Source of the DNA: Oscillospiraceae bacterium
Lineage (GTDB): Bacteria; Bacillota; Clostridia; Oscillospirales; CAG-382
Reading direction: 5' to 3'
Length of the DNA: 53,537 nt
Assembly: GCA_015063785.1 (NCBI GenBank)
Contig: SVTM01000018.1
Coordinates: 1-53,537 of the forward strand
Below the pieces are notes generated by a model, which was not told the origin of the DNA, made no database searches, and worked only from the letters and a program-made list of their open reading frames with translations. A program made the translations under genes and the position numbers. How positions within the stretch are numbered: the first letter of the stretch is position 1; the number at the start of each line of letters is the position of its first letter. Below are positions 27,208-34,985 of this stretch, in pieces.

Positions 27208-28618
27208 GGGATATATACTCCTTATAATCGATTCCGTCGATGGTAACGCCCGAAAGCTCTTTGAGCTTGTCAGGATCAATATAAATAGGGTTCGGCAACT
27301 CTGCAGTAAAGCTGACATTATCGAAGCTGATATTTCTGTAGCGAATATCAAAATTACTACAATCTACATTTGTATCAAACTGCTGGTTACCAAGATCTTT
27401 TCCAAGTTTACCGACACGAATAAATATAAGTTTGATATCAGGCATATCACTTACGGCTGACATATCGTAGGTCTGATCGTCGTTTTCCTGATATTGCTGG
27501 GGCATATGTGCTTCGTCGTGTTCAGCAAACACTCCGTCGTAACAAACGTTTTCAACAAGTATTTTGTCACAACCGAACCAAGTGTCGATACTTACTGCTA
27601 AAGACTGAACGTGAATAAGATAATTGTTTTCAAAAAGAACGTTTCTGATCTCACTTTCGATATGACCCGACCAGATTTCAAGGTTTTTTCCCCAGTCGCA
27701 CCACAACGTGTTATTTTTTACAATGATATCCGAACAGCCGTCGGTCTCTCCGTCAAGATGTGGAGCACGCACAACAACACAGTCGTCATACGAACGGATA
27801 AAGCTGTTTTGAAGCACCACTTTCTTTGATGCACAGATATCGACACCATCCGAATTATATCTCCATTGTCCGATTATCTTGATATTGTTTATCAAAACAT
27901 CCTCGCAACCGTTGCGGACAATGACAGTCCACAAAGGCGAGTCAACAAAGGTTATGCCGTCAACCAACAGATTCTTACAGTTATACGCAGTAAAAGTACC
28001 CGCATATTGTACATCCCTTGCGGTGATGTCGAGCTTTTTGAGAGCTTCTGTCACTTCGTGACCGTCTGTGCCGTTGGTGTCGTTGTTTCTGCGATATGGA
28101 GAAGAGTCAAGCACTCCCCTGCCGATCACCTGAACGTCGTCGGCATCTTTTGCATAAATCACACCGTACACAACAGCTCCGCGTGCAAAAACAACTCTTT
28201 GACCGCTTTCAGGTACAATAAGACCTGCGTGATGGATTCCCGAAGCAAAATATATATCGTTTTCTTGTGGCTCGTAAACAAAAGGAGGATCGGCAAAAAT
28301 TGCAAGAACCTCATGGTAACCATTGATCTCGACTGTTACCGATATGGGTTCGGACAAGTTGAAAGATATCTTGTTTCCATCCTGCTTGAAAGAAATAGCT
28401 TTGGCAAGCGGTCTGATCTCGACAGTTTCTATGTCACAATCAAGAACCTCAACTACAATTTCAGAAGTCTTTAAAATATCGAATCCGGCGAAATAGGCTA
28501 TTTCTGTTTGGGAAACATCTCTTTGAACACCCGGCCACACACGATTTATGGGATAGGCAGAAACGCGAACGGGAAAGACAAATATTTCGGTTCGGTCGAC
28601 AAAAACTCGATATTTCAT
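27194..28618 (-). CDS. Glycoside hydrolase family 28-like (polygalacturonase fold)
   Basis: A 474-residue protein with an N-terminal beta domain (about 1-100) and a right-handed beta-helix. GH28 landmarks are YNSDGVDIC (the NTDG region with the first catalytic Asp), YDDCVVVR (the DD pair) and WSGHIESE (the GHG region, here partly changed). No signal peptide is present, so it should work on imported uronate oligosaccharides or rhamnosides in the cytosol. The start at 28618 follows GGAG at a spacing of 7. It heads a run of overlapping or closely spaced genes that goes on to rnhA, metY and metA. Substrate is uncertain. Confidence 0.87.
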   Translation of the reverse strand: MKYRVFVDRTEIFVFPVRVSAYPINRVWPGVQRDVSQTEIAYFAGFDILKTSEIVVEVLDCDIETVEIRPLAKAISFKQDGNKISFNLSEPISVTVEINGYHEVLAIFADPPFVYEPQENDIYFASGIHHAGLIVPESGQRVVFARGAVVYGVIYAKDADDVQVIGRGVLDSSPYRRNNDTNGTDGHEVTEALKKLDITARDVQYAGTFTAYNCKNLLVDGITFVDSPLWTVIVRNGCEDVLINNIKIIGQWRYNSDGVDICASKKVVLQNSFIRSYDDCVVVRAPHLDGETDGCSDIIVKNNTLWCDWGKNLEIWSGHIESEIRNVLFENNYLIHVQSLAVSIDTWFGCDKILVENVCYDGVFAEHDEAHMPQQYQENDDQTYDMSAVSDMPDIKLIFIRVGKLGKDLGNQQFDTNVDCSNFDIRYRNISFDNVSFTAELPNPIYIDPDKLKELSGVTIDGIDYKEYISREKN

Positions 28619-28702
28619 AATCATACTCCGAAAGCCTATATGCAAAGGTTCGCCCTTGATAAAAACAAAGGCAAAGCTTCGCATACTGCTTTTTTACAAA
28701 AT

Positions 28703-28731
28703 CCCCTGCCTGCCGCAATGGCAAGCAGGGG
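28703..28731 (-). terminator. Intrinsic terminator after the pyruvate oxidoreductase gene
   Basis: CCCCTGCTTGCC and GGCAGGCAGGGG (minus strand) form a 12-bp stem with one wobble, followed by ATTTTGTAAAAAA. It separates the oxidoreductase from the GH28 gene. Confidence 0.85.
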
Positions 28732-28750
28732 GGATAATGTTTAATACAAA

Positions 28751-31700
28751 TTATTTGTAAAGCTCTGTGAACTTAACAAGTCTTTCGTACTTTTCCTTAG
28801 CCTTTACTTCAGCCTTAGCGAAGAGCTCTTCTGCTCTTTCAGGGAAGAGCTGAGCAAGACGAGCATAACGTGTTTCGCTCTTGATGAAGTCGATGTAGTT
28901 AGCTGTGGGTTCCTTGGAGTCAAGAGTGAATGCACTCTTGCCTTCTGCCTTGAGAGCAGGATTGTAACGGAACATCTGCCAGTAACCGGCCTCAACAGCC
29001 TTCTTCATTTCGAGCTGGCAGTTAACCATGCCGCCCTTAACACCGTGCATTTCGCAAGGAGCGTATCCAATGATGATGGAAGGTCCGGGATAAGCTTCAG
29101 CTTCTGTGAGAGCCTTGAGTGTCTGGTTCATATCAGCGCCCATTGCGATCTGTGCAACGTAAACGTAGCCGTAGGACATAGCGATTTCTGCAAGGTTCTT
29201 CTTGCCGATAGCCTTACCTGCTGCTGCAAACTGAGCAACCTGACCGAGGTTGGAAGCCTTGGAAGCCTGTCCACCTGTGTTGGAGTAAACTTCGGTATCG
29301 AATACCATGATGTTTACATCTTCGCCGGAAGCGAGCACGTGGTCAAGACCGCCGAAACCGATATCGTAAGCCCAACCGTCACCACCGAAGATCCAAACGG
29401 ACTTCTTGGAGAGGTAGTCTTTTTCTGCAAGGATTGCAGGAGCTACGGGGCATCCTTCTGCTGCTGCCTTTTCGAGTTCAACAACGAGAGCCTTTGTAGC
29501 TGCATCGTTTGCCTTGCCGTCATTCTTTGTTGCGAGGAACTGTTCAGCGGCTGCCTTGAATTCAGCAGATGCCTTTTCAGAAGCCATCATGTCTTCGATC
29601 TTGGCAATAAGTCTTTCGCGGATTGCCTTCTGACCGAGGTACATACCAAGACCGTGTTCAGCGTTATCTTCGAAGAGGGAGTTAGCCCATGCGGGACCCT
29701 TGCCTGTTTCCTTATTTACTGTGTAAGGAGTTGCAGGTGCGGAGCCGCCCCAGATGGAAGAACAACCTGTTGCATTGGAGATGTACATTCTTTCACCGAA
29801 GAGCTGTGTGATAAGACGAGCATACGATGTTTCAGCACATCCTGCACAAGAGCCGGAGAATTCGAGGAGGGGCTGCTTGAACTGGCTGCCCTTAACGGTT
29901 GCATTGATAAGTTCAGGCTTTTCAGCAACAGAAGCTACGCAGTAGTCAAATACTTCCTGCTGATCGAGCTGAGTTGCCTGAGCAGTCATTTCGATAGCCT
30001 TCTTCTCGGGTGTGCCGTCCTTTTCAGCCTTAGCTGTTACGGGACAAGCCTTGACACAGAGAGTACAGCCCATACAGTCCATGGGGCTGATAGCCATTGT
30101 GAACTTATAGTCTGTCTTGATAACAGGCTTTGCTGTGTACTTTGTCTGAGCGGGAGCTTTTTCTGCCTCTTCAGCTGTGAGAGCGAAAGGACGGATTGTG
30201 GCATGAGGACAAACAAATGCACAGTTGTTACACTGGATACAGTTTTCAGCGTGCCATACGGGAACCGAAATTGCAACGCCGCGCTTTTCGTATGCAGCAG
30301 AACCCTGAGGGAATGTACCATCAGCCATGTTCTTGAACGCGGATACGGGAAGCGAATCGCCGTCCATGAGAGAAACGGGTTCAACGATATTGTTAACAAA
30401 GTCAACGAGTTCCTTGCGTGCGCCTGTTGCAGCTGCCTTCTTGGGTGTTTCGCCTGCGTTCTTCCATTCTGCAGGAACAGCAACTTCAACCATAGCGTTT
30501 GCGCCGGCCTCGATTGCCTTGTAGTTGAGTTCAACGATAGCTTCGCCCTTCTTGATGTAGGACTTGTAAGCCATCTTCTTCATGTATTCAACAGCATCAT
30601 CCTTGGGAAGAATGTTTGCAAGAGCAAAGAATGCGGACTGAAGAACAGTGTTCTTAACCTTTGCGTTACCGATCTGCTTTGCAGCGATGCTGGTAGCGTC
30701 GATGATGTAGAACTTAACGTTGTTGTTTGCGATATAGGACTTAACAGTTGCGGGAAGGTGAGCATCGAGCTCGTCCTGTGTCCACTGACAGTCGAGCATG
30801 AATGTGCCGCCGGGAACAACATCCTGAACGATCTTATAACCCTTGAGGATATAAGAAGCGTTGTGACAAGCAACAAAGTTTGCCTTGTTGATGTAGTAAG
30901 GAGATTTGATCTTGTTATCACCGAATCTGAGGTGAGAAATGGTGATACCGCCGGTCTTCTTGGAGTCATACTGGAAGTATGCCTGAATGAACTTGTCGGT
31001 GTGGTCACCGATGATCTTGATGGAGTTCTTGTTTGCACCGACTGTACCGTCGCCGCCGAGACCCCAGAACTTGCAGGAGATTGTGCCTTCTGCAGCTGTG
31101 TTGGGGCATTCCTTTTCCTCGAGAGAAAGTTCTGTAACGTCATCAACGATACCGATGGTAAAGTGGTTCTTGGGAGCATCCTTTGCAAGGTTTTCGTAAA
31201 CTGCGAATACGCTTGCAGGAGGAGTATCCTTGGAGCCAAGACCGTAACGGCCGCCGACAACAGTCTTACCCGAAACGCCGCAAACAGAAAGAGCTGTTAC
31301 AACGTCGAGGTAGAGAGGTTCGCCGAGAGAGCCGGGTTCCTTGGTTCTGTCGAGAACTGCGATCTTTGTAGCAGTTGCAGGGATTGCTTCAACAAGCTTT
31401 TCTGCAACGAAAGGTCTGTAAAGACGAACCTTGATAACACCGACCTTTTCGCCGTGTGCGTTCATGTAGTCGATTACTTCTTCGATAACGTCGCAGATAG
31501 AGCCCATAGCGATGATAACTCTGTCAGCATCGGGAGCACCGTAGTAGTTGAAGAGCTTGTAGTTTGTGCCGATCTTGGCATTAACCTTGTCCATGTATTC
31601 TTCAACGATAGCAGGAAGAGCATCGTAATATGTGTTACATGCTTCTCTGTGCTGGAAGAAGATGTCGCCGTTTTCTGCAGAGCCGCGGAGAACGGGATGT

Positions 31701-32353
31701 TCGGGGTTGATGGATCTTTCACGGAAAGCCTTAACAGCGTCCATGTCAACCATTTCCTTGAGGTCTTCATAGTCCCAAGCTTCGATCTTCTGGATTTCGT
31801 GAGATGTACGGAAACCGTCGAAGAAGTTGAGGAAAGGAACTCTGCCCTTGATGGTTGCAAGGTGAGCAACAGCACCGAGGTCCATGATTTCCTGCTGGTT
31901 GGTTTCTGCCATCATGGCATAACCTGTCTGACGGCAGGCATAAACGTCCGAATGGTCACCGAAAATGTTAAGAGCGTGGGAAGCAACACATCTTGCCGAA
32001 ACGTGGATAACGTTGGGAAGAAGTTCGCCCGCGATCTTGTACATGTTGGGGATCATAAGGAGAAGACCCTGAGATGCGGTGTAGGTTGTGGTGAGAGCGC
32101 CTGCTGCAAGGGAGCCGTGAACAGCACCTGCGGCACCGCCTTCGGACTGCATTTCGACCATCTTTACGCGATCGCCGAAGATGTTTCTTGCGGGCTCGCC
32201 AAAGATGTTCTTGTCTGTTGCCGACCATGTGTCGGTAACTTCAGCCATGGGGCTGGAAGGTGTGATGGGGTAAATAGCAGCAACTTCTGTAAAGGCATAG
32301 CTTACGTGAGCGGCGGCTGTATTACCATCCATGGAAATCTTTTTTCTTGCCAT
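28751..32353 (-). CDS. nifJ: Pyruvate:ferredoxin (flavodoxin) oxidoreductase, single chain
   Basis: The 1200-residue enzyme oxidises pyruvate to acetyl-CoA and CO2 and reduces ferredoxin; it is the central fermentative step in anaerobes. Domains in order: pyrimidine-binding (MDGNTAAAHVSYAF, YPITPSSPMAE), transketolase-C-like, gamma domain, a 2x[4Fe-4S] ferredoxin domain (CIQCNNCAFVCP, CMGCTLCVKACP) and the thiamine diphosphate domain (GGDGWAYDIGFGG, YSNTGGQASK), with a proximal cluster Cys in CAGCAE. Length matches the family. ATG chosen at MARKK, with AAGGAGG upstream; earlier in-frame codons lack support. Strong codon bias suggests high expression. Confidence 0.97.
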   Translation of the reverse strand: MARKKISMDGNTAAAHVSYAFTEVAAIYPITPSSPMAEVTDTWSATDKNIFGEPARNIFGDRVKMVEMQSEGGAAGAVHGSLAAGALTTTYTASQGLLLMIPNMYKIAGELLPNVIHVSARCVASHALNIFGDHSDVYACRQTGYAMMAETNQQEIMDLGAVAHLATIKGRVPFLNFFDGFRTSHEIQKIEAWDYEDLKEMVDMDAVKAFRERSINPEHPVLRGSAENGDIFFQHREACNTYYDALPAIVEEYMDKVNAKIGTNYKLFNYYGAPDADRVIIAMGSICDVIEEVIDYMNAHGEKVGVIKVRLYRPFVAEKLVEAIPATATKIAVLDRTKEPGSLGEPLYLDVVTALSVCGVSGKTVVGGRYGLGSKDTPPASVFAVYENLAKDAPKNHFTIGIVDDVTELSLEEKECPNTAAEGTISCKFWGLGGDGTVGANKNSIKIIGDHTDKFIQAYFQYDSKKTGGITISHLRFGDNKIKSPYYINKANFVACHNASYILKGYKIVQDVVPGGTFMLDCQWTQDELDAHLPATVKSYIANNNVKFYIIDATSIAAKQIGNAKVKNTVLQSAFFALANILPKDDAVEYMKKMAYKSYIKKGEAIVELNYKAIEAGANAMVEVAVPAEWKNAGETPKKAAATGARKELVDFVNNIVEPVSLMDGDSLPVSAFKNMADGTFPQGSAAYEKRGVAISVPVWHAENCIQCNNCAFVCPHATIRPFALTAEEAEKAPAQTKYTAKPVIKTDYKFTMAISPMDCMGCTLCVKACPVTAKAEKDGTPEKKAIEMTAQATQLDQQEVFDYCVASVAEKPELINATVKGSQFKQPLLEFSGSCAGCAETSYARLITQLFGERMYISNATGCSSIWGGSAPATPYTVNKETGKGPAWANSLFEDNAEHGLGMYLGQKAIRERLIAKIEDMMASEKASAEFKAAAEQFLATKNDGKANDAATKALVVELEKAAAEGCPVAPAILAEKDYLSKKSVWIFGGDGWAYDIGFGGLDHVLASGEDVNIMVFDTEVYSNTGGQASKASNLGQVAQFAAAGKAIGKKNLAEIAMSYGYVYVAQIAMGADMNQTLKALTEAEAYPGPSIIIGYAPCEMHGVKGGMVNCQLEMKKAVEAGYWQMFRYNPALKAEGKSAFTLDSKEPTANYIDFIKSETRYARLAQLFPERAEELFAKAEVKAKEKYERLVKFTELYK

Positions 32354-32391
32354 AGTTTTATATATCCTCCTTGAAATATTCAATTATAGAT

Positions 32392-32420
32392 ATCATACCA
32401 CTTTTTTGTTAAAAAGTAAA
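32392..32420 (-). promoter_or_regulatory. SigA-type promoter of the pyruvate oxidoreductase gene
   Basis: Minus strand TTTACT, 17-base spacer, TATGAT, 39 bases before the start codon. The rest of the 200-base gap to sigK is AT-rich without another clear SigA promoter. Confidence 0.65.
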
Positions 32421-32553
32421 TACATTTTTTGATTTTTTTATAACTTTTCTCGATATTTGCGAAATTTTTAACGATTTTATCACAATTGTGGTGACTGTAC
32501 GGAAAAAAGCAGCATAAAATATCAATGTCATCATCATTTTGTGGAGAAAAATC

Positions 32554-33252
32554 ATGTCTTTTCTTCTGTCAACTTTATTTTCTAACGTTATTTTTCTGTT
32601 TCTTAAAGTATCTGGAAATTCCGCCTTTCCACCTCCCCTTTCGGCAAAGGAAGAAAGCGAATATTTCAGGCGTAGCAAAAACGGCGACAAAGCCGCCCGC
32701 GACATACTTATCGAACGCAACCTACGGCTTGTTGCCCACATTGCAAAAAAATACTATCCGTCAGCCGCAAGTACAGAAAACGACGATATCATTTCTGTAG
32801 GTACGATAGGACTGATCAAAGCCATTGATTCCTTCAATCCTGAAAACGGAACACGATTTGCGACCTATGCAGGCAAATGTCTGCAAAACGAAATACTGAT
32901 GTATTTCAGATCGAAGAAAAAATTCGCCCTTGAAACTTCCCTTTCCGATGCAGTTGAGGTTGATAAGGACGGAAACCCTCTTACATACATGGATATAATT
33001 GCCTGCGAGGACACCATCGCAGACGACATTGATCTGAAAATCAGAAGCAACAAAATGATACGTGCAATAAACACAATACTTGATGAAAGAGAGCGCGAAA
33101 TTATAGTACACCGTTACGGGTTATGCGAAGGCAAAAAGCCGCTGACACAAAGAGAAGTGGCAACAAAGCTCGGTATATCAAGATCATATGTGTCGAGAAT
33201 AGAAAAAAGCGCACTCGAAAAGCTGAGGAAAGAGCTTTCCGAGTGCAACTAA
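32554..33252 (+). CDS. sigK: RNA polymerase sporulation sigma factor SigK (pro-sigma K)
   Basis: The 232-residue sigma factor directs late mother-cell gene expression in spore formers. A hydrophobic pro-sequence (MSFLLSTLFSNVIFLFLKVS) precedes NSAFPPPLSAKEE, exactly the SigK layout. Region 2 has RNLRLVAHIAKKY, DDIISVGTIGLIKAIDSF and TYAGKCLQNEILMYFRSKKK; region 4 has HRYGLCEGK and REVATKLGISRSYVSRIEK. The ATG at 32554 follows GGAG; an upstream TTG is not needed. The gene is uninterrupted, so no skin-type excision is required. No SigA promoter is clear upstream, which fits control by sporulation factors, but a SigE site could not be assigned with confidence. Confidence 0.95.
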   Translation: MSFLLSTLFSNVIFLFLKVSGNSAFPPPLSAKEESEYFRRSKNGDKAARDILIERNLRLVAHIAKKYYPSAASTENDDIISVGTIGLIKAIDSFNPENGTRFATYAGKCLQNEILMYFRSKKKFALETSLSDAVEVDKDGNPLTYMDIIACEDTIADDIDLKIRSNKMIRAINTILDEREREIIVHRYGLCEGKKPLTQREVATKLGISRSYVSRIEKSALEKLRKELSECN

Positions 33253-33308
33253 ATCTTTTGTACAATCAATCGGCGTATTGCCGAATAAAAGGATAAATGG
33301 TATGAATG

Positions 33309-33506
33309 TTATTTTTCTTTGTAATAGAGCATACAGTGGCAATAACCCTCGAAGCTGGGATCTGCTATCTGGGTTCTGAACTCTTCACACATGCACATGG
33401 TATCCTCGGACATTTCTCTTTTACACGGGCAATGTCCTTCTTTTTTAAGGATTCCTTTTCTGATCATTTCGACAATCTCTTTGTTTTCATTGTATCTAAT
33501 CTTCAT
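33309..33506 (-). CDS. Mini ferredoxin-thioredoxin reductase catalytic-domain protein
   Basis: This 65-residue protein has CPC at GHCPCKR, CMC at TMCMCEEF and CHC at GYCHCML, the three paired-Cys motifs of the ferredoxin-thioredoxin reductase beta subunit, which holds a [4Fe-4S] cluster next to a redox disulfide. It is shorter than the plant/cyanobacterial subunit (about 110). The start ATG overlaps the stop of the preceding gene (ATGA) and AAAGGA is upstream. It is last in a trio with a C_GCAxxG_C_C protein and an Mrp ATPase. Its electron donor and target are unknown. Confidence 0.85.
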   Translation of the reverse strand: MKIRYNENKEIVEMIRKGILKKEGHCPCKREMSEDTMCMCEEFRTQIADPSFEGYCHCMLYYKEK

Positions 33507-33970
33507 TCAGTGTATCCTTTCTCGCCGATCATTTCGTCAAGTATTCGTGCCGCAATTTCAACATATTCACGGCAAGGGCGTTTTTTGTAATACTCGGGTG
33601 TGCGTTTTTCCGGCTCGTGCGAGGTATCCTTGGGGATACCAGCCTGTGCAAGAAGCTCACGGCAGACGATAGAGCCGTTTTCGTTTCGGAAACGTTCGGC
33701 AAAATCGCGAACCATGGCATATAACTCGCTCTTTGCTTTATCTTCATGTTCGGCATAACCAAAAAGTGCACCAAGCACCATGAATGCGCCCGACACTGCG
33801 CCGCAGATCTCGCGCATTCTTCCCATTCCGCCGCCAAAAGACGAAGAGATCATAAACGCCGTTTTTTCGTCAACTCCCGTAAGATCCGAAAAAGCTCCGA
33901 ACACCGCCTGGGAACAGTTGTACCCTTTTGCAAAAAGCTCACCTGCTTTTTGTGAATGATTTATAGTCAT
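33503..33970 (-). CDS. C_GCAxxG_C_C family redox protein
   Basis: The 155-residue protein carries the family signature: Cys in GYNCSQAVFGAF, the CGAVSGAFMVLG motif (family pattern GCAxxG), then single Cys residues in SIVCRELL and RPCREYVE. These conserved Cys probably bind a metal or cluster or undergo redox chemistry. No signal peptide. Its ATG overlaps the stop of the Mrp-type gene and its stop overlaps the start of the reductase-like gene, so the three are translationally coupled. The biochemical role of the family is not established. Confidence 0.88.
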   Translation of the reverse strand: MTINHSQKAGELFAKGYNCSQAVFGAFSDLTGVDEKTAFMISSSFGGGMGRMREICGAVSGAFMVLGALFGYAEHEDKAKSELYAMVRDFAERFRNENGSIVCRELLAQAGIPKDTSHEPEKRTPEYYKKRPCREYVEIAARILDEMIGEKGYTE

Positions 33971-34797
33971 TTTTCAAGTCCTTCGATCATATCCATCATG
34001 CCGTCGAGCCAATCGCCCTCGAAAAGCTCGAGCATTCCCTTGTCGGCAGCCGATGCGATCTTGGGATTGATGGGAAGACGGGCGATATTCTTGATGCCGT
34101 ATTTCTCGGCAGTTTCGTCCACGTGACTGTCGCCGAAAATACTGTGCTTTCCGCCGCAATCAGGACATTCGAAATAGGACATATTTTCAACGATACCGAG
34201 AACGGGAATGTTCATCATCTGTGCCATCTTTACCGCTTTTTCAACGATCATCGAAACGAGATCCTGGGGAGATGCAACAACGATAATGCCGTCAACAGGA
34301 ATAGACTGGAACACTGTAAGCGGAACGTCACCTGTTCCGGGAGGGCAGTCGATGAACATAAGGTCAACATCGTTCCACACAACGTCTGTCCAGAACTGCT
34401 TTACCGCGCCTGCAATAACAGGACCGCGCCATACAACGGGGTCTGTATCGTCGGGAAGCAAAAGGTTTATGGACATAAGCTCGATGCCAGTCTTTGTGTT
34501 TACGGGGAAAATATTTACTCCGTCGCCGTCTGCCTTGTCGGTAATTCCAAATACCTTGGGGATGGAAGGACCTGTGATATCGGCGTCAAGAATGGCGGTT
34601 TTATTGCCCCTTCTCTGGGAAAGAACGGCAAGCATGGAAGTTACCATGGATTTTCCAACGCCGCCCTTGCCGCTGACAACGGCAATAACTTTTTTTACTG
34701 TGGACGCTTCGTTGAGAGGCGCAAGCAGGCTTTCTGCCTTTCTTTCGCCGCAATTCTGTTCGCAGGTCTCACAGTTATGTGTACAATTTTCACTCAT
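33967..34797 (-). CDS. Mrp/NBP35-family P-loop ATPase (Fe-S cluster carrier)
   Basis: The 276-residue ATPase has a Cys-rich N terminus (NCTHNCETCEQNCGE), the deviant Walker A VVSGKGGVGKSMV, FIDCPPGTGDV and the C-terminal cluster-bridging CPDCGGKHSIFG. Members bind and transfer [4Fe-4S] clusters to apo-proteins. The ATG at 34797 follows AAGGAG at a spacing of 8; an upstream GTG overlaps that site. It heads the trio with two Cys-rich proteins that may be its clients; that is inference. Promoter at 34832-34860. Confidence 0.93.
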   Translation of the reverse strand: MSENCTHNCETCEQNCGERKAESLLAPLNEASTVKKVIAVVSGKGGVGKSMVTSMLAVLSQRRGNKTAILDADITGPSIPKVFGITDKADGDGVNIFPVNTKTGIELMSINLLLPDDTDPVVWRGPVIAGAVKQFWTDVVWNDVDLMFIDCPPGTGDVPLTVFQSIPVDGIIVVASPQDLVSMIVEKAVKMAQMMNIPVLGIVENMSYFECPDCGGKHSIFGDSHVDETAEKYGIKNIARLPINPKIASAADKGMLELFEGDWLDGMMDMIEGLEK

Positions 34798-34831
34798 CGT
34801 GATCACTCCTTGTTTTTATTCATTAACATAA

Positions 34832-34860
34832 ATGATACTCCAAATTGAAAGATTTGTCAA
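34832..34860 (-). promoter_or_regulatory. SigA promoter of the Mrp redox trio
   Basis: Minus strand TTGACA, 17-base spacer, TATCAT, 34 bases before the start codon. Confidence 0.88.
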
Positions 34861-34918
34861 GCGTATGGCATACATTAAATCAGTTTATTATTATCTTTTC
34901 CTTTTTCGGACAAACCTA

Positions 34919-34946
34919 TTGATTTTTATTTTTGAAACTGTATAAT
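34919..34946 (+). promoter_or_regulatory. SigA promoter of the FAD oxidoreductase gene
   Basis: TTGATT, 16-base spacer, TATAAT, 39 bases before the ATG at 34986; divergent from the Mrp promoter. Confidence 0.8.
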
Positions 34947-34985
34947 GTTTGTAAGAACAAGTTTTCAAAAAGGAATGACAAAAAC

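Noticed and set aside
25090..28618. SAM riboswitch for the methionine genes
   Set aside because: The gaps before metY (32 bases) and metA (25 bases) are too short for an S-box, and none is recognised further upstream.
29045..32374. 1109-residue open frame on the plus strand
   Set aside because: It lies exactly antisense to the pyruvate oxidoreductase gene. The translation is Cys/Val/Ser-rich without any domain, and there is no ribosome site. It is a by-product of the strong codon bias of the real gene.
33262..33290. Small hairpin after sigK (TCGGC/GCCGA)
   Set aside because: Only a 5-bp stem without a clear U-tract on either strand; too weak to list as a terminator.
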